From positions 1-20,651 of the forward strand of contig CALCQV010000158.1 in the NCBI GenBank assembly GCA_937894795.1: a stretch of DNA of 20,651 nucleotides. The letters are read 5' to 3'. The DNA comes from an uncultured Bacteroidales bacterium. Its GTDB lineage: Bacteria; Bacteroidota; Bacteroidia; Bacteroidales; Lentimicrobiaceae. Both the position numbers and the translations under genes were made by a program. Position 1 is the stretch's first letter. Each line of letters begins with the position of its first letter. Of this stretch, positions 14,598-20,651 are shown piece by piece. Below the pieces are notes generated by a model that was not told the origin of the DNA, ran no database searches, and saw only the letters and a list, made by a program, of their open reading frames with translations.

Positions 14598-14757
14598 GTT
14601 CAGCGTTGAGCGTTCAGGGTTCAGCGTTGAAAAACAGAGAACAGAGAACAGAGAACAGTAAAGAAAAAGTTAAAAGATAAAAGTAAAAAGTAGAAAGTTA
14701 TGAGTTCAGAGAAAAAGACACTTTTCCAGGCGCAAAGCGCGAAGCGCGAAGCCGGAA
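14598..14757. repeat. Heptad array E, 17 heptads in one register plus a GCGCGAA set
   Basis: Starting four bases after the 223-aa gene's stop, 14598-14716 divides without indel into 17 heptads: five GTTNNNN, three AACAGAG, AACAGTA, AAGAAAA and a series of A/T-rich AGTNNNN words. The left-arm words (GTTCAGC) and right-arm words (AACAGAG) meet with no central hairpin. A second set of four words (GCGCAAA, GCGCGAA twice, GCCGGAA) covers 14730-14757 and leads directly into a REP-like palindrome. Confidence 0.8.
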
Positions 14758-14759
14758 GT

Positions 14760-14797
14760 CCCTTCTCACTTGAGGAGAAGGGATTTAGGGATGAGGT
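14760..14797. repeat. REP-like palindrome, copy 3
   Basis: CCCTTCTC (14760-14767) and GAGAAGGG (14775-14782) form a perfect stem, followed by the tail ATTTAGGGATGAGGTG. The stem differs from copies 1 and 2 by a matching change on both arms (CCCTTCTC for CCCTCTCC), so pairing is kept. Confidence 0.75.
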
Positions 14798-14803
14798 GTG
14801 TTC

Positions 14804-14831
14804 GCTAAACGCTAAACGTTAAACGCTAAAC
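14804..14831. repeat. Four-heptad array forming the leader of the SprB-repeat gene
   Basis: Four words, GCTAAAC three times and GTTAAAC once. The ATG of the 1560-aa gene begins at 14833, one base after the array. No Shine-Dalgarno sequence is present between them. Confidence 0.85.
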
Positions 14832-14832
14832 A

Positions 14833-17800
14833 ATGAAGATTAAAAAACACATACTGATGATGATTCTCTTGCTACTGACCGGCGTTGCCGGAACAGCCCA
14901 ATCCCGGTATGTGATTGACGTGGTATGTATTGGCGCTGAACGCTGGTACCGGGTTGACGGTGAAGCGAATTCAACGTATGAATGGACGCTTACCGATCCG
15001 CTGGGCACGGCTATCACGCTGCCCGAAACGGCCGATACGGTGACTATCATCTGGAACTATCCCACCGGCGTGGGTATCTACACCCTCGCCACCATGCAGC
15101 ATGATACCATTACGGGCTGCTACTCCCTTATTGAACTGGGCACCATTGAGGTGGTCGATGCACCGTATGCCTTTGCAGGCGACTCGGTGTCCCTCTGCCT
15201 GCCCAAGCCGTACCTGCTCAATGCCTCAGATGCAGGCTTTTACAGCGCCCTGAAGTGGACTACCTCGGGCGACGGCACTTTTGACGACGACATTTTGCTG
15301 CACCCAACCTATACGTTCGGTGCAAACGATATATTGAACGGTGGTGTCACCCTGACACTCACCGCCGAAGGCCTTGGCTATTCAGGCAGTTGCCCCCCTG
15401 CAGAATCGTCAATTGTCATCACGCTCGACAACTTGCTGGTGGAAGATACGCTCACACCGGCAAGTTGTCCTGTGGTGGCTGATGGCTCGGTACAGTTCAC
15501 CGTGTTTGGTGGTACCGCCCCCTATACCTTCTTCCTCGATACAGAAACCAACCAAACCGGCTTCTTCAATAACCTGGCTGCCGGCGATCATAATTATATC
15601 ATCCAGGATCAGGATGGCTGCGAGGCCCAGGGTGTCATCACCATTGGCACCCTCCCACCGCTTGATGCCCTCATTGTTGTTACCGATGAAACCTACCCTG
15701 GCGCTTCTGATGGTACCATCACCATCATCAACCCCATTGGCGGTTCGGGCAATTATGAATACAGTATAGATGGCGGCGCCAACTGGTCGGTCAACAATGT
15801 GTTTACCGGCCTGATGCCCGGCACCTATGATGTGTGCATCCGCGATGAGAAGGCTCCCGATTGCTTCGTCTGCATCAAGCAGGTGATCATCGGCACCGAC
15901 GATCCGCTTACGGCAGAATATGTATGGACCGATGTAACCTGCTTCGGCTTCAACAACGGTACCATTACCTTCTCGCACCCCATGAACGGCTCGGGTACCT
16001 ATGAGTACAGCATCGACGGAGGCGCCACCTGGCATGCCGACTCCGTATTCCTGAACCTCATGGCGGGCGACTATACGCTGGTGATCCGCGATGCCTTCAA
16101 CCCCAACAACTACGAAACACTGGGCATGGCCACCATACTGAGCCCCGCACCGCTTACCGCCACGGTAACCTTCACTCCTGAAACGCTGCCGGGCGCCAAC
16201 GACGGCACCATCACCATTACCAACCCCATGGGGGGAACGGGCCTGTACGAGTATAGCCTCGACGGCATCAACTGGCAGGTGGCCAACACATTTACCGGCC
16301 TTGCACCGGGCTTCTATGATGTGTATATCCGCGATGCAGCGGAAACCGATTGCTATATTGTTCTCACCACCATTGAAATCCCCGCTGCAGGGGTGCTCAG
16401 TGCGCTGGTGGACTATACCAACGTTACCTGCTTCGGCGCCAATGACGGCACCATTACCATACATAATGCGGTGGGCGGTTCAGGCAACTACCACTTCAGC
16501 ATTGATGGCGGCCTTACCTGGAGCCCTGATTCCACATACACCAACCTCGCTCCCGGCACCTACGTGGTGATGATGCGCGATGCCGGTCTGCCTACCAACT
16601 TTGTAACGCTTGAAACCGTGGTGATTAGCGAACCGTTGGAGCTTAATGCCGATGTGGCCTTCACCAACGACACGTGCAATATGGACGGCTCCATCACGCT
16701 CAGCAATGTTACCGGCGGCTCGGGCTCGTATGAATACAGCATCAATGGCTTTATCTGGCAGAGTGACACCACCTTCACGGGCCTGAATGCCGGCTTCTAC
16801 TGGGTGTACGTGCGTGATTCATTGCAGGTTGACTGCTACCGTGCGGTGGCCGGGATCACCATCCTGAATACCTGCGCCCTCACGGCCGATGTGGCCTTTA
16901 CGGAAATCACCTGCTACAATGCCGATGACGGGACCATCACCATCACCAACCCCACCGGTGGTGGCGGCGACTATAGCTACAGCATCGATGGCGGCGCTAC
17001 ATGGCAGTCGTCGGGCAACTTCGGTCCGCTGGCCCCCGGCACCTACGTGGTGATGATGCGTGATGATGATGTGCCGGGCAGTGAAACCACCCTGCAGACC
17101 ATCACCCTCGATAACCCTGTACAGATTATGGCTACCGTTGTCATTGACAACCACGAAACATGGCCGGGTGCCAACGACGGTTCCATTACCGTGATCAACC
17201 CGGTGGGCGGTTCAGGTACCTATGAATACATGCTTGAGAGCGGCGCCGTGATGATCAGGCCGTGGCAGTTGAGCAATACCTTTAACGGCCTTGCCCCGGG
17301 CACCTATGATGTATGGATTCGCGATGCCAATAACATTGACTGCTTCACGCTGCTGGGCACTTACGAAATTCTGCCGGGCGGCACCATCACTGCCGTTATA
17401 AGTTCACTGAATGTGGATTGTTTCGGCGGAAGCACCGGCTCCATCACCGTGAGCAACCCTGTGGGAGGCTCAGGTACCTTTGAGTATCAGCTGGAAAGCG
17501 GCGCCGTGGTAGTACGTCCGTGGCAACCGTCAGGCCAGTTTGACAACCTCACCGTCGGTACCTACGACGTGTACATACGTGATGCCGCCATACCGCAACA
17601 TACCGTTATGCTGGGCACGGTCATCATTACCGAGCCTGCCGCACTCTCAGCCGTGGTTGAATCAACCATGATAGGCTGCAACAGCACCGAGGGCACCATC
17701 ACCTTCACCAATGTGACCGGCGGCTCAGGTATTTATGAGTACAGCATCGATGGCGGCACTAACTGGCAATCGTCAAACTTCTTCGGCAATCTTGTTGCCG

Positions 17801-19515
17801 GCACCTACAATCCAGTGCTGCGCGATGCCAATGCCACTGATTGCTACATAGCCTTTGCACCGGTGGTTATCACCTACAGTGAACCTATCACCCTTACCGT
17901 ACGCTGGGGTGATGCCACCTGCGGATTCCCCAACGGCACCATCATCGTTACCGCCACGGGCGGCTCAGGCCTGTTTGAGTACCAGCTCGACAGCACGGCT
18001 GGCACCCCATGGCCATGGCAGGGATCAAACATCTTCGACAGCCTCTGGCCCGGCACCTATACCTTGCTGGTACACGACGATGCCGGCTGCGAGGTTACCT
18101 ATGACCAGCCTATAGTCATCGGCGATATTCCGGGCGTCCAGATCACTGCCGTGGATGTTATGCACACCACCAACAGCCTGCCCAACGGACAAATACACAT
18201 ATACGCCAACAGCGTGGCCATGCCTATAGTATACTCCATCGACAGCATCAACTGGCAGGCGTCGCCCATCTTCAACAACCTGGCAGCGGGCACCTATACC
18301 GCCTGGGCTAAGGATGCCAACGGCTGTATCGACTCATGGGAGTTCACCGTGGGCAACATCGTTATGGGTATCATCGAGCTCGTTTCCGACCGTGTTACCG
18401 AGTGCGTGGGCGAGATCAAGCCGCTTGAAATCACCGTTTATGAGTTCGACAGCATCTCATCCTTCCGCATACAGCTCACCTATGATCCGCTGGTGCTGAA
18501 GTTCATCGGCTTCGGCGACATCCACAACAACCTGGTGGCCAACCTGGTAACGTATACCGAGATCACTCCGGGCGTGCTGGAAATCAGCTATACCGACCCG
18601 GCACTGGCCTCCATCCCCGATGGCGAGCTTATGCTGGAACTCATGATGCAGGGTATCGCTCCGGGCGAAACACAACTCAAATGGCAATGGCTCGAGTGTA
18701 TCGTGCTGAGCCCAATCGGTTATACCGTACCGCCTACTGCCGTGGTCAATGCCATAGCACAGGTATTTGCCAACCCTGACCTCGAAGCATGGGAAGACGG
18801 ACAATGGTGCTCAGGCGACTCCACCACCCTCTATGCAAATTCGAGCATGGAAGAACTGGTCTATACATGGACCCACCCGCGCGGAATACAGCACGACGGC
18901 CCTGTATGGAACCTGGGCATACTCAGCGTAACCGATTCAGGTAACTACATTGTGGAAGCCCGCCGCGACCAGTGTTACACCCTCGACACCGTCAACATCA
19001 AGGTATGGCCTTCGCCACAGGTATTCATCTCCTACAGCGACACCCTCTGCTTCGGCAACCCGGTGGTGCTTGATCCCGGCGATACCTTCGTGGAGTATGA
19101 ATGGAACACCGGCAGCACCATGCCTACCATCATTGCCTATGAAGCCGGCATCTACTGGCTCAGAGTCGTTGACATCAACGGCTGCCGTGCCATCGACTCG
19201 GTAACCCTCAAGCCCTGTATCATAGAGGTACTCGTGCCCAACGCCTTCACCCCGAACAACGACGGACTGAACGACGACTTCAAGCCCATCTTCCGCGGCT
19301 TCGAGCCCGCCAACTACCGTATGGATATCTACAGCAAGTGGGGCCAGCACATCTTCACCACCGGCAACATCGGCGAAGGATGGGACGGCTCCATCAACGG
19401 CGAGTATGTATCGCCCGACACCTTCGTGTATGTCATCAGCTACGAAGTGCCATCCTACGTCCTCCGCATGGGGTTGCATTCACCAATTACGGGAAGGGTC
19501 TCCGTCATTCGTTAA
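14833..19515 (+). CDS. SprB-repeat surface protein with type B T9SS C-terminal domain
   Basis: Complete 1560-aa secreted protein. Residues 1-23 are a signal peptide (MKIKKHILMMILLLLTG, cleavage near TAQS). Residues about 25-125 are a PKD-like module (YEWTLTD, VTIIWN, GIYTLAT, C). Residues about 210-276 are a first SprB-like repeat, followed by eleven SprB repeats at about 277-1177. Residues about 1178-1316 look like a cohesin-like domain (FRIQLTYDPLVLKFIGF). Then come Ig-like modules, and residues about 1467-1560 are a gliding-motility-associated type B sorting domain (VPNAFTPNNDGLNDDFKP, then MDIYSKWGQHIF, GWDG, GEYVSPDTFVYVI). T9SS exports such proteins across the outer membrane, and SprB itself is a motility adhesin. 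Many type B genes are followed by a PorP/SprF-like partner; none is seen here. Clearly richer in G+C than the giant gene (16021-16080 has 38/60; 4261-4320 has 23/60). Confidence 0.9.
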   Translation: MKIKKHILMMILLLLTGVAGTAQSRYVIDVVCIGAERWYRVDGEANSTYEWTLTDPLGTAITLPETADTVTIIWNYPTGVGIYTLATMQHDTITGCYSLIELGTIEVVDAPYAFAGDSVSLCLPKPYLLNASDAGFYSALKWTTSGDGTFDDDILLHPTYTFGANDILNGGVTLTLTAEGLGYSGSCPPAESSIVITLDNLLVEDTLTPASCPVVADGSVQFTVFGGTAPYTFFLDTETNQTGFFNNLAAGDHNYIIQDQDGCEAQGVITIGTLPPLDALIVVTDETYPGASDGTITIINPIGGSGNYEYSIDGGANWSVNNVFTGLMPGTYDVCIRDEKAPDCFVCIKQVIIGTDDPLTAEYVWTDVTCFGFNNGTITFSHPMNGSGTYEYSIDGGATWHADSVFLNLMAGDYTLVIRDAFNPNNYETLGMATILSPAPLTATVTFTPETLPGANDGTITITNPMGGTGLYEYSLDGINWQVANTFTGLAPGFYDVYIRDAAETDCYIVLTTIEIPAAGVLSALVDYTNVTCFGANDGTITIHNAVGGSGNYHFSIDGGLTWSPDSTYTNLAPGTYVVMMRDAGLPTNFVTLETVVISEPLELNADVAFTNDTCNMDGSITLSNVTGGSGSYEYSINGFIWQSDTTFTGLNAGFYWVYVRDSLQVDCYRAVAGITILNTCALTADVAFTEITCYNADDGTITITNPTGGGGDYSYSIDGGATWQSSGNFGPLAPGTYVVMMRDDDVPGSETTLQTITLDNPVQIMATVVIDNHETWPGANDGSITVINPVGGSGTYEYMLESGAVMIRPWQLSNTFNGLAPGTYDVWIRDANNIDCFTLLGTYEILPGGTITAVISSLNVDCFGGSTGSITVSNPVGGSGTFEYQLESGAVVVRPWQPSGQFDNLTVGTYDVYIRDAAIPQHTVMLGTVIITEPAALSAVVESTMIGCNSTEGTITFTNVTGGSGIYEYSIDGGTNWQSSNFFGNLVAGTYNPVLRDANATDCYIAFAPVVITYSEPITLTVRWGDATCGFPNGTIIVTATGGSGLFEYQLDSTAGTPWPWQGSNIFDSLWPGTYTLLVHDDAGCEVTYDQPIVIGDIPGVQITAVDVMHTTNSLPNGQIHIYANSVAMPIVYSIDSINWQASPIFNNLAAGTYTAWAKDANGCIDSWEFTVGNIVMGIIELVSDRVTECVGEIKPLEITVYEFDSISSFRIQLTYDPLVLKFIGFGDIHNNLVANLVTYTEITPGVLEISYTDPALASIPDGELMLELMMQGIAPGETQLKWQWLECIVLSPIGYTVPPTAVVNAIAQVFANPDLEAWEDGQWCSGDSTTLYANSSMEELVYTWTHPRGIQHDGPVWNLGILSVTDSGNYIVEARRDQCYTLDTVNIKVWPSPQVFISYSDTLCFGNPVVLDPGDTFVEYEWNTGSTMPTIIAYEAGIYWLRVVDINGCRAIDSVTLKPCIIEVLVPNAFTPNNDGLNDDFKPIFRGFEPANYRMDIYSKWGQHIFTTGNIGEGWDGSINGEYVSPDTFVYVISYEVPSYVLRMGLHSPITGRVSVIR
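15661..18363 (+). repeat. Eleven tandem SprB protein repeats with a two-repeat superperiod
   Basis: Units start near residues 277, 359, 441, 521, 604, 683, 765, 851, 938, 1019 and 1102, each 76-87 residues. The core is NDGTITI, GGSG.YEYSIDGG..W, F..L.PGTY.V.(I/M)RD. Units 1, 3 and 7 open ET(Y/L/W)PGA(S/N)DG, and units 1, 3, 5, 7 and 9 carry DC(F/Y) after the RD strand. Units 2, 4, 6 and 8 open (T/D)C(F/Y) and lack that later DC. The array therefore seems to have grown by duplicating pairs of units. Confidence 0.85.
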
Positions 19516-19544
19516 TGGTTCAAAGCCTGCGGCGTTCTGCCTGA

Positions 19545-19559
19545 ACCCCCAGAGGGGGT
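19545..19559 (+). terminator. Short GC hairpin after the SprB-repeat gene
   Basis: ACCCCC (19545-19550) pairs with GGGGGT (19554-19559) around a 3-base loop, 29 bases after the stop codon. No T-run follows at once. It could be a weak terminator. Confidence 0.35.
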
Positions 19560-19580
19560 GTAAGTGGTCTAGAAAGAATC

Positions 19581-19684
19581 ATCCAAAATATTTTTACCAT
19601 TGCAGGGGGGTAAATTATCCGATATTTTTACCATTGCAAGGGGGGTAAATTATCCGATATTTTTATCGGTGCAAGGGGTAAATT
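19581..19684. repeat. Three-copy tandem repeat of 33-36 bp
   Basis: Units at 19581-19616, 19617-19651 and 19652-19684 share ATCC, ATATTTTTA, a short variable part, TGCA, a G-run and GTAAATT. The third unit carries a perfect stem CCGATA/TATCGG with a TTTT loop (19654-19669), and its last two bases overlap the stop codon of the minus-strand ATPase gene. Lying between convergent genes, the stem may act as a terminator. Confidence 0.8.
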
Positions 19685-20651
19685 ATCTCAGGTCCTTTAG
19701 CGGAACAACGGTTATACCGTCGCTTCTGGTTTGTTGCATATCACCACCATAAACAACCATGCCCCCCTTGTTTCCTGTGAGCTTGTTCCAGAAATTCAAC
19801 CCTTTAAAATAATCCGATGTGACTGTTTTGCCTGATTTAATCTCAATGGGTAACAGCTCGGGCTTCCGGTCAATCAGCAGGTCAATCTCATTACCCGTGC
19901 TATCTCTCCAAAAGTAGATATTATTGGAGAGCCCGGCATTGAGTCGCTGTTTCAAAAATTCAGTCACTGCAAGGTTTTCAAACAAACTTCCCCTAAAGGG
20001 ATGCATTTCAAGCATTGCAGCATTGTCAATTCCAAGCAGTGCAGCAGCAAGTCCGGTATCATAAAAATACAGCTTGGGCATTTTTACCACACGTTTGTTA
20101 TAATTCTTATAGTATGGCTGCAGCCTGAACAGAATAAAGCTGGTTTCCAGCACACTCAACCAGGCAGCTACTGTTTTCTGATCCACACCTGTTTCAAGCG
20201 CCAGACTGTTCATGTTGAGTAATTGCCCCGTTCTGCCGGCACATAGTCGTATGAAGCGCTCAAAGGTGGTTAAACTAACAATGTTCTTCAGTTGCCTGAC
20301 ATCCCTCTCCACATAAGTACTGATGTAATTCAGAAACCATTTCGACGGATCAGCCTTTTCGGCATATAATACCGGATATCCTCCTTTAAAAATCAGTTGG
20401 TTTATATCCGACTCTAATCCTCCAATTTCTGTAAGTGACAATGGAAGCAGTGTCAGATAGGCAATTCTGCCGGCTAAACTTTGTGAAATACTCTCCTGTA
20501 ACAGAAAATTATTGGAGCCTGTGAGGATAAAAACACCCTTTTCAGTCGATTCGTCCAGTACCTGCTGTAGGTAGGAAAACAATTCAGGCGCGCGCTGCAC
20601 TTCATCAAAAATGGCACCTTTGGGATAATTGGCCAGGAAACCCCTGGGATC
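19683..20651 (-). CDS. AAA-family ATPase with DUF4143 domain, N terminus beyond the window
   Basis: The frame is open to the right edge of the window: the 17 codons before the GTG at 20600 encode a continuing protein with a Walker B motif (GAIFDE) followed by VQRAPELF, typical of the AAA_14 plus DUF4143 family. So the gene is partial here (322 residues seen) and the Walker A loop lies outside. A sensor-like LTGSNN strand follows. The DUF4143 part includes TYVERDVRQLKNI, a winged-helix-like region (ALETGVDQKTVAAWLSVLE) and PKLYFYDTGLAAALLGI. Near the end, YFWRDSTGNEIDLLI and LPIEIKSGK form a PD-(D/E)xK nuclease-like motif. The family is common and scattered in bacteria and archaea, and its cellular role is not settled. 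It converges on the SprB-repeat gene and has no evident link to it. Confidence 0.85.
   Translation of the reverse strand, partial: DPRGFLANYPKGAIFDEVQRAPELFSYLQQVLDESTEKGVFILTGSNNFLLQESISQSLAGRIAYLTLLPLSLTEIGGLESDINQLIFKGGYPVLYAEKADPSKWFLNYISTYVERDVRQLKNIVSLTTFERFIRLCAGRTGQLLNMNSLALETGVDQKTVAAWLSVLETSFILFRLQPYYKNYNKRVVKMPKLYFYDTGLAAALLGIDNAAMLEMHPFRGSLFENLAVTEFLKQRLNAGLSNNIYFWRDSTGNEIDLLIDRKPELLPIEIKSGKTVTSDYFKGLNFWNKLTGNKGGMVVYGGDMQQTRSDGITVVPLKDLR

Noticed and set aside
15409..16464. 351-codon minus-strand frame opposite the SprB repeats
   Set aside because: It lies wholly antisense to a well-supported gene, and repeated G+C-rich codons keep the opposite strand open. No domain recognised.

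Overview
The window looks like a chromosomal segment from a member of the Bacteroidota. Signs of this are Bacteroidetes-type secreted proteins (SprB repeats, PKD-like/Ig-like chains, a type IX secretion type B C-terminal domain), A-rich leaders without clear Shine-Dalgarno sequences, two exact TAnnTTTG -7 boxes, and a menC gene of the family found in menaquinone-making Bacteroidetes. No species can be named.

Layout. 1-1071: a REP-like palindrome and menC on the minus strand. 1072-1472: an AT-rich divergent intergenic region with three inverted repeats and one TACCTTTG box facing each way. 1473-10988: one giant open frame on the plus strand, about 3,170 codons. It encodes a secreted multidomain adhesin-like protein and is broken by a single in-frame TGA at 2529-2531. 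A 332-aa secreted protein (11349-12347), a 223-aa secreted protein (13922-14593) and a 1560-aa SprB-repeat protein with a T9SS sorting domain (14833-19515) follow on the same strand. The right end holds a three-copy 35-bp tandem repeat and a minus-strand ATPase/DUF4143 gene that runs off the window.

The four plus-strand genes look like one surface-fibre or adhesin locus. All have signal peptides, all are built of beta-sandwich modules, and three of them begin with what looks like the same PKD-like module. Only the last carries a visible type IX export/anchoring signal, so it is the best candidate for the anchored member.

The most unusual content lies between these genes. The spacers are filled with arrays of seven-base words (AGTRRTG, RCTAAAC, GTTCAGM, AACNNNG and others). 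The words change along an array but the seven-base register is kept, for 34 consecutive heptads in the longest run. Word blocks occur in the same order in two different spacers, three copies form inverted arms around a conserved hairpin, and two arrays end within a few bases of a start codon. REP-like palindromes and hairpin-rich unassigned sequence sit among them. I know of no named element with this architecture; the nearest analogue I can name is the heptanucleotide STRR repeats of heterocystous cyanobacteria.
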